The position numbers were made by a program, and so were the translations under genes. A model generated the notes under the pieces. That model saw only the letters and a list, made by a program, of their open reading frames with translations. It ran no database searches and was not told the origin of the DNA. This document shows, in pieces, positions 12,144-26,300 of a DNA stretch of 64,000 nt; position 1 is the first letter of the stretch; each line of letters opens with the position of its first letter. Source of the DNA: Arctopsyche grandis (lineage: Eukaryota; Arthropoda; Insecta; Trichoptera; Hydropsychidae); assembly GCF_051622035.1 (NCBI RefSeq), contig NC_135355.1:5518001-5582000 (forward strand), given 5' to 3'.

Positions 12144-12489
12144 GGTGCAAACGATCGACAAGCGACAGACAGACTGAACCACAGATTAACGAGACGTATA
12201 CCTTATACGTGCGCACTGCTCGCACTTACACTAAACGAAATCTACCCAAAGTCCCGACATACCTACCCTGTATACGTTCTGTGCTTCTGATACATTAGTT
12301 CCGAATTTTGCCTTATTAAACTTGCCAGAAAGATCCAACTCAATTTTAATAATTGCATCTGTGCACATCGAAAGGTTACTCTTCATCTGATGTGCAATCT
12401 ATCATTCGTGAAGTCGAGAATTGTGTTTAAAGCAGCCATCCAGTTAATCTGTGGTTCAGTCTGTCTGGCGCTTGTCGATCGTTTGCACC
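12144..12489. mobile_element. Element with 47-bp near-perfect terminal inverted repeats
   Basis: The left arm 12144-12190 starts GGTGCAAACGATCGACAAGC; the right arm 12443-12489 is its reverse complement with one mismatch. The interior is 252 bp and shares sequence with 5830-5940. I cannot see a clear target duplication, so the superfamily is not assigned. It lies about 370 bp upstream of the sulfiredoxin start codon and could touch its promoter. Confidence 0.7.
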
Positions 12490-12854
12490 AAACCCGTATA
12501 TAAGTGTATTCACACTCAACACCAAGTGTTAAAAATGGACTTGAAAACGTTGTAGAAGCTCTGACACAACGGTACATTGCAACACCTTGTTTGGAAAGCA
12601 GACGTTGCGAAAGCAGTAACCGATGCTGCGATCTTGGAGTTGGCAGGCGCCTGCTGCCATTTTATTTCTAAATGCAGGTAACTCCACGATGTGCCTAGTT
12701 GTTTTGAGCAATGGAGTATGTACGTTAACGACGAAGACATTGACCTCTATTGTAATCTTATCAAATGTTAAGGCCACGACCGCATATTTTAGCATACATA
12801 TGTACACAAACAAATATCAAATGTCAACTAAATTTATATTCATCAGTGAGAGCC

Positions 12855-13260
12855 ATGTCGAGTATTCACACCGTGAATCAATTAGAGGTCCACGAGATGC
12901 CAATGTCGGCGATCACCAGACCTCTGCCGCCGTCGGTCGACGAGGATAAAGTACAATCCATAATGAACACGTTGAAGGTTGAAAAAAAAATCAATAATTT
13001 CAGTCACGAATTGTTCCAAAGTGAAAATTTTCAATGTCGTGCGTTTCTAGGATCCGAGCTTGCAGAATGAAGTGCCGCCGATCGATATCTTATGGATCAC
13101 TGGAAGACTCGGCGGAGACTACTATTACAGCTTCGGTGGCTGCCACAGATACGAAGCCCATCGGAGACTTGACAGGGAGACCATCAGAGCGAAACTCGTC
13201 AAGTCTACCGTTGCCGATCTCAAAGTGTATTTGGGAGCGAGTGTTCCCGATTTAAAGTGA
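12855..13260 (+). CDS. Srx: Sulfiredoxin
   Basis: Two coding exons, 12855-12977 and 13051-13260, split by a 73-bp GT-AG intron, give 110 residues. Sulfiredoxin reduces the sulfinic form of hyperoxidised typical 2-Cys peroxiredoxins using ATP and thiol. The family signature is clear: [30 protein letters not shown], and [17 protein letters not shown], where the Cys in FGGCHR is the catalytic residue, ending in [16 protein letters not shown]. The start follows an acceptor-like CATCAG 9 bp upstream, so a 5' non-coding exon is likely; CAG/GTAACT at about 12677 is a candidate donor. The length matches short animal sulfiredoxins without a targeting peptide, which suggests a cytosolic protein. AATAAA lies at 13301. 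Confidence 0.95.
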
Positions 13261-15258
13261 CTGAAAAACAGATGTAAAGATATATTCTTTTTATTTTTTA
13301 AATAAATTTCTAAATATGTTATATACATACATACATATATGTAATCAATCTTTCTTTTTTTTTAACATTTATTACATTTATAAAAATACATATTAGGCTT
13401 TATGCAATGATCGTAAACACATGTACACACATCTATAATATATTTATATTTATTCATTAAGTAATTTCCCAAATTTGATTTCATCATTAAAGGGAATATC
13501 TTAGGGATGTTAACATTCAATACCAAATATATATATTACAGCACTTAATAATGTTTAAAATTTGCTAAAATTGATTTTATAGTGAATTTCATAATTTTAA
13601 ATGGGAACAATTTAAACGTCCATTTTATAAAATAAATGTGCATTTAAAATTTTTTTGTACATTACAAAAAAATTGTGTGCATTTCTAAATGACGGAAACA
13701 GATTGCATTAGAAACTTTGTTTTGATCATTGAGAAAAATATTTGCTACTTAAAAAGCGTATTACAATGACCAAATTACGAACCGACAACGACCAACGCTT
13801 CTCTCTACTGAATTCCTTGTTTTTTACTCTTCGGCTTGCGACCTTGGCTTCGACTCTACGACCTGGCATCATTATTCATATTCATACCTAATACGTTAAC
13901 TAAAGTATACACACTTGTGACAGTTGACAGTTGTGAATAGTGGAAGACTGCAACGTTGTCACTTTTTGCATCTATTCTAATGCTAAAATATATTTTTTCG
14001 AATGATCGTTTCATATTTTTTAATGGTCACTTAATAATGCCAAAATATTTTATTCGATGCACAATACGAGATTGTTTAATGCACAAACATTCTTTTTAAG
14101 ATACAAAGTATTTTTCTCAATGTACAGTTAAGTCGTAACCATTTTAAATTGATTACATCTCATTAAAACGGGCATTGCATTCGTCGAAACACGATTCCCC
14201 AAACTATGCAGACGTTTATTTTCGAATTAATATGTATTATACTATATATGGTATAATACATCATTAAGTTATTCTGCTACTTAGACACAAGTTTTTCAGG
14301 GAGTTGATTTTCGGGGAAACACAGCAATACAGTAAATGTGAAAAAACAGGATAGTGTTGCACAATTTAAACACACATGCATGCAAATCACGACACAGTAT
14401 TGGTAATGTCGAAAGAGAAACGAAACAATGTCTTAAAATACACACTAATCATATCGTTACCTGCATACCATACGATAAAAGTTTTCCATTCGTTGTTTAT
14501 CAATTACAGTCAAATTCTATTCAAAGCTTATACCATCACATAGTTAAATAAAAACAGTTTGCTTATCGATATGAATATCTCCATCTTGGAAATTAATTCA
14601 GACATTAGTTTAAACAAAAAAAATATATACACACCGATGTCTCAAGCAAGTGTTATATTAAAAATATTATAGAGCTAATAACCAAGACTAATGTCTATTT
14701 TGAATCGGCAAATACTACTTTATGCAGTACGGATTGAACAGCAGCTCTCGGAATAAATTTAAAGACCAATCTCAACAAATTTATACTCAACATATATTTT
14801 AATAAAAGTCCCGTCAACGACGGTAGAATATAACCTAATACTAGAATTGATTGTACTAATATATTGGACAAATGTTTATCAGATATGCATTACATATCTA
14901 CTTGCTTGAGATATCTCGTATATAATATTGTATTAGTTAATAAAAAATAATGTCCTTACATTTTACCAACAATACATCTATTTAAAGCATTTTTACTTTA
15001 TTTTTCATCAAACTGGAAATTTTTATTTTGAGAAAAGGGCAATATTGAAACAAGTGTATTTATTACAGTGAATGTAAAACAACATACATACATATATGTA
15101 TGTAATATACGACTAAATCACTAACATACTGACAGAATTCATTCAATATATATGTATTTCGATTTTAGTAGCACTATGTATATAATAGAAGTAGAATAAT
15201 CATTGTTTAAATCTTTCAAAGTCAGCAAAATAATTTCGAAACTAAAGATCAAAAAACA

Positions 15259-16037
15259 TTTAACGGAGCAGACTATTAAATTTTTATTAAGTTTGACTCA
15301 CTGAATTAGAATACGACAATGGTTTTTACAGATTTTTGGCTTTTGCATTATGAAATGTTCTAGGAGGGTAAAAAAATTGAATCATTTACTACTCGAATTA
15401 GTCAGTTCAGATAAAATAAAAAATTTTGGATTGAAAATCAATCCTTGTAAATGTAGCAAAATATAAAACTGGCCCAATGGATACATAATAGCTTGAGAAA
15501 AAAATGTGTAAAAAAAAAGAAAAGCTAAAACGCGATGAAGAATGGCGAGCGCATCACTCCATCTCACTCGCTCAATCTCACTTATGAAGGATGAGCGATG
15601 ATGAGCCTAGAACATTTCATATTGTAATTTAAAATCATTAACCGCTCGAATAAGTACATTCAGATGAAATAAAAACATTAAGATTGAAAACCAATCCTTG
15701 TAAACGTAGTGAAATATAAAACTCTAGAAAAGAATGTGTAAAAAAAAAAGTAAATTTTGACATAAATTCGCTAGATAATTAATCATACATATTTTAAAGC
15801 AATAAAAAATCACCATCAATAGAAAAAACTTCCGACTATTGATTCCAATACTCACTTTTGGCACAACAATATTGGACTTTGAGTTAAAGACCACAAAAGC
15901 TGAAAACGTGTAAACACTGTGCATTATTTTAAAAAGTTATATTTTTAATAAACAAGAGGAAACCAACAAAAATCATTGTCATATTTGAATTTAGTGGGTC
16001 AAACTTAGTAAAGATTGATAAGTCTACCCTTTGGTAA
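15259..16037. mobile_element. Inverted-repeat element family A, copy 1
   Basis: Both ends carry related sequence in opposite orientation: AAGTTTGACTCACTGAATTA with ATACGACAATGGTTTTTAC on the left, and the reverse complement of that motif (AAAATCATTGTCATATTTGA, TGGGTCAAACTTAGTAAAG) on the right. The middle holds repeated TGAAATATAAAACT and GTGTAAAAAAAA motifs. A second, longer copy lies in a DDX1 intron (42371-43528). No transposase is visible, so it is non-autonomous. Confidence 0.6.
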
Positions 16038-16979
16038 GTAAAAAACATGATTTTTTGTGTTATAGGACAATATTATTTTAGTGGCAACAATTTTTTTTTT
16101 TGAAATTCTATCCCATTAAATATATCTGTTAACACTTAAGAGTTTAGAACATTAAACATGGATTTAAATCCTCATTTAAGGATCTAATTATGGCTTGTAT
16201 TACATGCTATTGTGTTTATTGTAAGAGAAGAGTTTTAAGAACGCATTTTTAACTGTCAAGAGTATACGATTTTAACAATAAAAAAAAAACAAACATTCGT
16301 AAATATTTCACAAGGAAGACAAGATATAAAATAATTGTTTCTATATAGAAACCTAAATAAAGCTTTCATTACAATTCGGTGTTTATTTTTTTTACAAAAA
16401 TAAATTTAAACTTTTAAAACTGTGTATGTATGTATTTGTTTAGCACCATCGTACATATATATTTCTACATTACCACTATGAAATAACTATGCATTCACTA
16501 TAAAATTTCAATAAGCATTTTTATATTCATTTAACCAGTGAAAATTATCAACGAATAATATACAGTAATACCTCACTAAATAAAAGCCCAATATCTTCTA
16601 CTATACAAAGGTGAATGTGCTATTTTTCACTAAGAAAATCTAGTTTTCAATTTGGTATCACCAAATTTAATATAAAATCTCATGGCACTTGCAACTTAGT
16701 CCGCAGACAGTTTTTGAAAGGGGCCAGACCCTTGGTCGAGGACCCCACACAAAATCCTGGGAAAGTTTCACAACTTTCAACCGCCCAAGTAATGCTGGGC
16801 ATTTTGGGCAGTAAATGCTACCATACATGATCAGTTTCGCTTTCAGTTAGGCATGACTCGATGGAAATCCGTACTATTTTTGCCATGGTAGTGACTGGAG
16901 CGATTCAATTAGATCCGACTGACCGGATTGTGTGGCCAAACTCTTCAGGCCGTGCTCGAGCAGCAACCATGTCGTACAG

Positions 16980-17486
16980 CAACAAGCCCTGTACGCGGCA
17001 CCTTTTTCGCGAATTTGGCAATCGAGTTTTCGACCTTAAATACAGATTTTAATATTTACTCAAGTAACCAGATATGTTAATTAACACATAAAGTATTATT
17101 TTAAACAATAAAATACATAATATTTCTCCTAGTTTTGGTTTAATTGTCAAATAATCATTCTTCATACAATTGAGACGTATCGTCGCCATTGTTCAACAGA
17201 CGTGACGTCACATAAACGAGGTTTCAGTATGGTTCCACAAAAAACTAATTTTGACCGGTATATATTCATTTTAAGCAAATTAAATAGATGGCATTCAACT
17301 CTCAGTAATATATTCAACCAATTTTGAACCTTAAAACAGTTGAAATAGGCGCATATAAGGCTCAAAATCCCGTGCAAAGTTCAGAAATTCTATGGAAGAC
17401 AGCTGTGCTACAGACTTGTCGCGCAAAGGTTCCATAGAAGACGCGTACAGGGCTTGTTCACTATATTTATTGCTGCGGGCAAAGGG
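16980..17486 (-). mobile_element. piggyBac-like TTAA element, copy inverted relative to 38421-38903
   Basis: About 500 bp matches 38421-38903 in reverse orientation and ends at GCTGCGGGCAAAGGG followed by TTAA (17487-17490). Both ends of this copy carry the same subterminal motif (ACAAGCCCTGTACGCG and its complement), whereas the 38-kb copy has it at one end only, suggesting recombination between ends. The left terminus is eroded. Confidence 0.65.
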
Positions 17487-18138
17487 TTAAAAGTCGATCT
17501 TACTAAAATCGTTCAAGTTGGAGTCGATAAATGTTGAACCGACTCCACAATCCTGCTTGTAACTCAATAGGTCACTTTTATCCATAGGCGCGTTCACTCC
17601 TTGCAGATCAGTCAGAACTGAAGCAAAGAGTGAACGCATTCATCCGTTCAGGACAAATTGAAGCAGTTAGGCCTTTCTATATATGGTGGCCTTAAAAAAT
17701 ATAAAATATATATACACATATTGACAGATAAAATATTTCTTTCATGAAAATTTTCCACTGACCGCAACGGTACCATTTTTACGGTTATGTGAAATGTTTC
17801 TATTCCTCATATATGTAGACAAAGTCATGAAAAGAATGGCGTTTGTAAACACTTGACACAAAATCTTAAAACATAGAGTTAGGTATTACTGTACAAGTAC
17901 ATACACATATGTTGAGCCGAATGAATACAGATTAACAGTATGGAGCATTAAAAAAATACGAATAGACTTGTGGGTTGATTGAAAATAATTTGTCACATAT
18001 TATATATTACACATAAATATAAACAACGCACATTATAAACTACAAAAGATTAAGACAACAAGATAAATGAAAATAAAATCTTTGGTATAACATACAGACA
18101 CATCAGCCGAGTGCATCTTAATAATTGTTACAGATGAT

Positions 18139-18161
18139 ATGTGTGTGTGTGTGTGTGTGTG
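18139..18161. repeat. GT microsatellite
   Basis: About eleven GT units in a row in an otherwise AT-rich gene-poor stretch. Confidence 0.8.
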
Positions 18162-20249
18162 GTGTAATATACTCTAAAGACCAGAAGCACACCCAAGATT
18201 TAGAATTGAAGACATATTTCTTCTCAAAAGATGATTCAATGCTTTCTTAAAATCATCTTATAACTTTTATATATTGAATTGAATTGTTATGAAACAGTGC
18301 CATTACAAAATGCTCCTTTCGTTTACAATTTTTCTTTAAATTACATATAATCAGTGTTTTAAAGAACACCTTCAACCCTTGAGTATGTACCCGGTTATAT
18401 AACACACAAGATACAATTACAGTTAACACGAGAAAAGTTAATTATTATAACATCGTTTAAAACACATATCTTTTGAGAGTTTAAAAATTTACACACAACA
18501 TTTTTTTATACACAACATTATCTTATACATTTGTTCTAAATATAATATCCTAATAATGTACAAATACACAAACAAAAAAAAAATTAGAAGAGAGTTACTT
18601 TAGGTAAGATTGACCAGTCAAAAATATCAGTTCTATATAATTATACTTTCAGTGCATTAAAGAGTGAAAGTGCGAAAGCCTTTATAGAAAAAAAAAACTT
18701 ACAATTAAACAGGTAGCAGATTTACACATTGGAATGCCTACATTGGTTGCATAAGAAAATAAATATATATAGCGCTAATTGTTACGAACAAAATATTTAA
18801 ATGCACTGCATTCAAACTCTTGGCATAAATAGGAAAATGTTGGGTTTTTGTTTTTTACCACCAACAAATAGCAGCCTCAGGTACCAACAAGTCATAATCC
18901 CGATAGTCGTAACAACCACAAATCTCAGTTCCCAGATGATACATGCCGATTCGGAATCCAAAACATTGCGACTATCGGCATATACAGCCCGAGCCTAGCA
19001 GTCTCGAGTAATTATCATGCATAGAATTCAATCACAAGGAAAAAAGTCATCAGTACGTTGAAAAAGTTACAAGCCAGTTGCAAAGTAAAGGTTTCATCGG
19101 ATTATCTAATTATTACCTACGAAAATCTTGTGCTATTTCGCTTAATCGGCTGGATATTGAATTAAAACAACGTTAAAATTAATTCGTCAATCGATAAATT
19201 CTCCACATTACATACAATTAAATCAGTCACAATTAGGTCTACGAGTGCACATTGAAACAAGCTGCGAGCACTTCTACCGATATATTAAAATTGTTTTATA
19301 TTTAACAGCCGCGTCCACTACGCATTAAGTTCAAAGAACCACAGAATAGTCACAATCATTTGCTATTTAGAAGAAAAATACAAGTTCATACAATTTATAA
19401 AAATAAATATACATATATAGTGTCAAAAGTACAACAGAATAAAAAATTTTTCTTTTTAAATCAATACATATTTAATACTTATTTTTCAGCATTTGATAGA
19501 AAAATAAAACACGCTTTTATATTCTCCCTATCGTTCTATCCTTTTTTTGGCACAAGCACATTGGTGAATTTGTAAATACAACTATTTCTTCTACTAGATA
19601 GAAGATCACTTTTTTTGTTAATCACTATGGAAGATCATACATACGAGAAATAATCAGTTGATAAAATTAAACGTTAAAAATTGTATTCAACGGTGCCCCG
19701 GTTAAAGTCATCAAGTTTTCAAATTGATGAAAGCATCATCAAACTTCATTTAAAACACAATTAAGAGGATATGGAAATTGAGATTGGTTTGTATATATAT
19801 AAAATAAAATAATAATATAAATGGGGCATGCGAGAAAGTACATAGTTAACAATATTAAAAATGAATACAACGTATTATAAACAGACGTATGTATGCATAA
19901 ATGTAAATTTCGATTTTTCATAGCACTCAAGTACATATTCATTAAACGAGTCGCACCTATATGTAATGGAGGGTATCTGATCATTAAACAAAACGCTGAC
20001 CGACGTTATGTCAAAAATTATATATAACAATATTATTTCTTCATTAAAAACTGGAATAATTAACAAACTATGCAGTATTGGTGAATATCACGTGTCATGA
20101 CAGGAGGAGTACATAATTGAATTCTTAAAAACAAACATAACAACAATGCACATTCAATTCACAAGAATATACACGAATTATTATATACATACATATATAT
20201 ATATATATAAAATACACCAACATATTTATAATAATCAGTGATTTATCAA

Positions 20250-20310
20250 AATAAATATATATATATATATATATATATTACATATATATATATTACATAT
20301 ATATATAATA
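20250..20310. repeat. AT-rich microsatellite
   Basis: A run of AT units followed by TTACATATATATAT repeats, about 40 bp below the Vav stop codon on the transcribed strand and so probably in its 3' UTR. A shorter AT run lies at about 20188-20210. Confidence 0.75.
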
Positions 20311-20346
20311 CTAAAACAATCGTACAAAATATATCTACAAGACCCA

Positions 20347-23300
20347 TTAATCCAAATTGCCCAAAAATTCAGGATCTTCTCGGACACAGTCTTTGGGGAA
20401 GAAACCCGATTGAAAATCTGAATGCTGAAAATTTACCAAAAAAATACGTTTATTAATTGATTAATAATAATATAATAGGCACAGTTGAACTTGGTTGATA
20501 TGAGAAAAAAATTAAAATTAAAATTAAATCCGCTAATAAATTGAAATCTAAACATTTCTTTATAAAAATCATGAATTTAAATTACATACATAACAAATAA
20601 AATCGTTGAATTTGATGTGTTGTGACCAAAAACCGATTGTTTTTACTGACATTTTTATATGAAATTAATCTTTTTGTATATGAAACTCATAAACACACAC
20701 TATGTATTTAATTTTTATCTATACCTATTTCATTAACCAATAATTCAATAAATTGGGTTACACGTCAATTTTTAGTGATTTTTATTCCTTTAATTAATTT
20801 TATTTTATTTGCCGGACCGATAAATTGTACCCGGCAAATAAAAAGAATGCCCCTCTAAGATAGATAACACGACAGATTCGGTTTTTGTCCAGCAAATCAA
20901 ACGTCAAATGGGTAAAAAAATAACAAAAATAAATGCCGACCCTAACAACCTAATCTTAAATGAATAGGGCCAACCCTAACCCTTAAATAAATAAGTGTTG
21001 GCTTCTAAGATATTACAATTCCTTAGTGAAAATGTAACTGTTTAAGATTTCAATGAAAAGTCAAATTTTATTTTTGTTACTGGCAACCCGTTTGACGTTC
21101 GATTAGCCGGGCGGACGCTCATTCTGTCGTGGGAGCTATTTTAGAGATGTTAATTTGACATTTGGCGTGTAATTTATTTTACAGCCGTGCCAAAAATATT
21201 ATCCCACTTTCTACGTGACCAAGAAAAGTCGATCTTATTAAAATCGTTCAAGTTGAAGTCAAGAGTCGAAACATGATAAAGTCGGAGTCAATTTTAATTA
21301 ATATTGTAGCGTATGCTAAAAGGAGCCGCCATTATAATTGGTTTCGAGGATTATCTCCAGGCTTAAGTACAAGTTGGCTAACAATGAGAGACCCCCAAAT
21401 GCACTTAGCTGCGGTGACGGCACTCGGTCGCATTCCCGTGGACTTCTTAGAACTGACAACGCCAAAGCGTGGGACTGCATATCCGAGTACGTGACTAAAC
21501 AATGGGGAAGGAACCGGACGTCGAAGACCTGTCCTTTATAAGGAGGTACTGAGACCATATCAAGACATTCTGGACAGAGCACTGGTGGTGCGTGGATCTC
21601 CTTAATCGTCAATAAATGCTGTGACACGACTTTGGCCTTTTACTTGGATCCTCCACCCACCCCTACGCAACAATATTATTGTAAAATGGATTCATAAAAA
21701 ATAGCCAGCTCCTCATAAGAGATACTACAGAATACAAATTTGCAAAATCATATCTGAAAAATGGTAGACTTCAACCGAAGCAAAGAACACTTTATTTTTC
21801 AAAGTGTGCAAAAAGTTATTACATATTTAAATATAAATATTATGTTTGTTATTATGTGTGAGTTGCGGTTTATACAATCGAACACAATTAAATGCGGTTT
21901 TATCAAAATGTGGGCATGGAAACGGAATAAACAAAAACGATGTAATTCATACAGATATTACGATAAAATAGCGGTCTCAACTAATCTCGTTACAAACAAG
22001 TTCCAATGTAGTAAAAAATGTACCCTATCAAGCGGACGACCTTTCCACCAGCCACGAGAATCACCCTCCTTACTCAGCACTAAAATCTTAGATCCGGTTC
22101 GCAGCGGCAGTTGACCGCCCTCCGAAGGACGAAAATCGTGAGTTGCCGTAGCCACAACCCTACGAAACGGCCACCGCAGTATTACATTCAACCTGAAAAG
22201 CCAATCAATGTAATTCAAATGTATACACAAAACCAACACACAAAAAAAAAACATTACACACCCTACAAAATTTTCAACTAGACTCGTCTTCTCGTAATAA
22301 GAAACCAGCTCTATAACGCTACGGAAAAACCTCGACTCGGACAGATAATAGTGTTGAACAGAATCGATGGGTCGTTTGCACACCCTCATGTGTTTGACCG
22401 TATTATCGGTCCTGCAAACAGAATACATATAAAATTGCAATTCAGCGTAAAATCAAATACCAATACACTAATGAAAGAAGATATATATATATATATATAC
22501 TTTAAACTAAGTGCGTAGTGAGTCTCGTGCGCTCCTTGAGTAGGGTTTGGTCGCACTCTCAACAAGAACGTTCCGTCAAGTCTCCGTTCCAATCGAGTCG
22601 TAGCCACGTCCCGACCCATCTCACCCACAAACCTGAATACAAACAGTTTATTTATACATCCGAATGAAACTTCGTAATGACGTCAAAAACATACGTAAGA
22701 CGGACCACATGTAATAGTGCAAGGCGTGATCGGGCGATTGAGGGTTGGCGAGAGCTGGAGGTAGCGGCGGTGGTGCTGGAGGTGGGATCCCGCACCGTCC
22801 CGACAGAACGATGCACGCTTTATGAACGCTGCTTCCGCACACTGTGCACAGGTAGCCCTGAATCGACACAACAACAACTATGCAATGGTGAAACACCTTC
22901 GATATCACATTGTATGTTTGTAAACATTACCTGGAAAATTCTACCCTTGAGAAATTTCGAACAGTGGTGACAGGTCACAGGTTTTTCGAACGTGTGAAGG
23001 ACGAATTTATGATCGGTGCTTCGACATCCCGCCGGCTCCATATTGTCTCTATTTATAATATAGTAAAGCATTACAAATTTGAAATAGTGTTTCATTAGCA
23101 GTGTATAATTTATTATAAAGATTTATATCATTTAGCTGGTTCGCGGCTTGTACTTGTATGTAGGTGTTATACGTAGTATATGATAATAATTTTCTAACAA
23201 TTAATAATATTAACTAATTTGGATTATATTTTTCACTCTACGTCACTTAACGAGTTCGAACAAAATTTTAAGAGGTTTAAAACAAATTTTAACAGTAAAC

Positions 23301-26300
23301 AAGCTGACAGTGACAGTTCACGCGCATGCGCAGATGGCTTTGCGCCTGTCGCGGATATAGTACCTGCAAATAGCCACAACCTTTATTTATTTAACATACT
23401 TCATTGGAAGAGTGCGCCATACTTGATTATGCGAGTGAAATGCACTAGATATGGATGCCTATCAGGATTTTCTTTTGAAATCTACTATTATCACAGTATA
23501 TACATAAGTGTAATACATTTAAAGTGGGTGTTGGTAGCTCTCTCTATCTCTCTCTCTTTTTCGCAGTTGCTGGTACGAGCGAGCGAGTGAGACAATTTAT
23601 AATCATGTGATCTATTTTAAACGCGTATTGTCAACATTTGGTATGCATTTTATTTATTATTTGGTATAGCATTTAACTACACGACGGCTCCTGACCTCTA
23701 TAATAGAAAACGGTTTTATATTGTTTTTGTAATTATTCTTTACTAGTGTTGTGCCCGATGGAGTATCATCGCATGGGTTATGGCATATTAAGTTATTAAA
23801 AAATGAAAAGAATTGTGTCGGCTGTTTGTTCGATCCGCACACGGTCGTATTTTTTTCAAATATATTTAATTGTTTAGTATAAAAAAAAAAAATGGTAAAA
23901 ACGGTCGTATTTTTTTCAAATATCTTTTAAATATATTTAATTGTTTAGTATAAAAAAAAAAATGGTAAAAACGGTCGTATTTTTTTCAAATATCTTTTAA
24001 ATATATTTAATTGTTTAGTATAAAAAAAAAAATGGTAAAAACTAACTACCTACCAACATAAAAACGATGTAAAACACCAATAGAAAAATTAAATTATTAA
24101 ATTTTCAATGGATGGCGATAAATGCTCAAGAGACCAATTTGCCTTGAGGAAACATTGGTAGCAAACAGTATATATCTATATATATATAAACCATTCGTTT
24201 AGCATTCAAAGGGTTAATGTGAATTTAATGAAAATCTGAAAGATAATCTTTGAATCTTTTGAACTCATCTATGTACAATATTTTTTTTATGTATTTGCAT
24301 ATATTAATTGTTTAAAAATGCATTACAGGGCTTCCGTGACTGCCGCGATCCAGCGCCGTCGTGCATCATCATTCCGCGCATACAATGTGAAGGCACCGCC
24401 TTGAGAGCGATGCACTAAAAACCATCGAGCCGACCAGCGACCTCCACCGCCGACGTCTCCCACTCTTCCGTCTTCTTCCACCCTCCACTCGCTCAATTTG
24501 ATCACAGTCCTAAAGGAATATTGATTTTCCTAAAATAAAACGGAGAGAAGAAACAATTAGAATTAAATGAAAATGTGAACACACATAATCATCTACAGAC
24601 ACTCACTTTAACAGTTTTACACAAAACCATCACTTTGTCAAAGACAAAGACGTATCGAGAGCGTAGTTTTTGATCGTCGTGCGCTCTCACTCGAAGCTCT
24701 CCGTCTAATAGAAGACGTCCATAATCCGCCAAACGAGCTCCCATAGGTAGTTCCCAATCTTGAATACTGTCCTAATGCACAAATAGAACGTTTCACTTTA
24801 ATGCTAAATTTTATATCAAACCAAAACTGACATATTCTTTGTAAAATTAAGTGATTTACATATGAACATATTCAGATTCAGATTGAATCCATTTTCTTGT
24901 ATTTAAATAATATATAAGTGACAAAATTAAAATTTCATTACATGTAAAGCTAACTCATAATTTTTTAAATGCAGTAAAGACTTTTCATTATGTGTCTGCG
25001 AAATTTGACTACCTGTACGTTGCCTAGTAAGACGAGAACTTCGCTATCTCTTTTCACTTCGTTTATATATTGTGCAACGTCAACCATAGCTTCTTTTGCT
25101 CTTTCGAGACTTCGGAAATCTTCATGATTCTTAAAAAAAAAATCGAAATATGATAGCGTTAGTAATAACAAACATTTACAAAACATCATTTCAATGATGA
25201 GAAATCAGATACCGGTTGGGTTTCGTGTACGAGCTTATCTAGAAGAAGGTGATACTTTAGTATTCTTTGCATTGGTACTGATAAAATATCCCGCAATTGG
25301 ATACGACCATCGCTGTGTTCCTTTTGGCATTTCTGCAAAACATTCAAAATGGTTCAATCAGACACAAATGTTGAATATTGTATTTTATTTTTGTTTCCGT
25401 TTCCATGCATACAGTTAATTTTTTTGAGAAAACGTCATCTTTTTGGGATAGGAATTTCAACGAATCTTGGGCGGCGGTGAGATTACTGCAATAGTCGCCG
25501 TATAATAAGAATCGCTCTCGCCACGACAGAAAGACGTCGCCGAGTCGAGGAATTCCTAAACCGCTGTTGGAGCTGATACCTCCTCCAGCCGTCGCCTGTT
25601 GCAATTGGGTCACAAACCCAGAGTGAATATCGCAAAGTTCCTGCAAACCAAAAAAATTACATAGTAAATCTGGGCCGTCCAAATTTAGATAAGATGAAAA
25701 TGTACTACAGTTTTAAATATAATAATGAGTCAACGATATTACATTTCCTTTATGCAATTTCGGATGTACACCGACAAAACGTTTTGATAAAAAAGCTTTT
25801 GATTAACCGCGATAAAGACAAAACGAGCTCAATATTTCGAGTTATATTATGTAGAGTGACAAATCATATCGTATCGTGAACCAAAAAACCTTATCTGTTG
25901 ACGGACAAGTTGCTGAATCTTTGAGAAACCGCTGCGGCAGAATATCTGCTGTTTATTGACAAATATCTACCTTAACAATATAAACCAGCAGTTTTTATTT
26001 GCGTGTTCACTTATCAAAGTCTTCCTGAATAGTTTTTTGTGATTAGTGTTTTATTTCTTCAGGCATAAAAGTCAGACAGGTCACACAAATGGTTTTATAG
26101 ACTGCATTTCATACATACATTATGGAAATTTAAGATTAGAATTCAAATTTAATACAACAAGTGAAAATTTATTCTTGAATTTGAAAATCCAAGTAAGATG
26201 GATCGCATATGAATATAATAAATATCAATTTGAAGACATCGAGACACTAAGAAATGAAGATAGAGTCTGGCGAACTCGATGCTAGCGCATTTGTGAGAGA

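Larger units (their letters stand above)
13261..20346. other. 7-kb gene-poor interval between sulfiredoxin and the Vav 3' end
   Basis: No protein-coding exon can be supported. It contains many AT microsatellites, a GT run at 18139-18161, two TE copies listed separately (15259-16037 and 16980-17486) and probably the 3' UTR of Vav near its right edge. Several AATAAA and TTTATT hexamers are present but none is decisive. Confidence 0.5.

Noticed and set aside
15724-15924. Frame similar to one at 42486-42737
   Set aside because: The two frames resemble each other because they lie in copies of the same non-coding inverted-repeat element; the frames are on opposite strands, with no domain seen.
21958-22440. 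A single 160-codon minus-strand frame read as one protein
   Set aside because: It reads through an intron; the true coding parts are the separate Vav SH2 and SH3 exons (22411-22262 and 22192-22024).
18139-24042. CRISPR-like spacing of repeats
   Set aside because: Tandem repeats here have no spacers, and the sequence is clearly eukaryotic.
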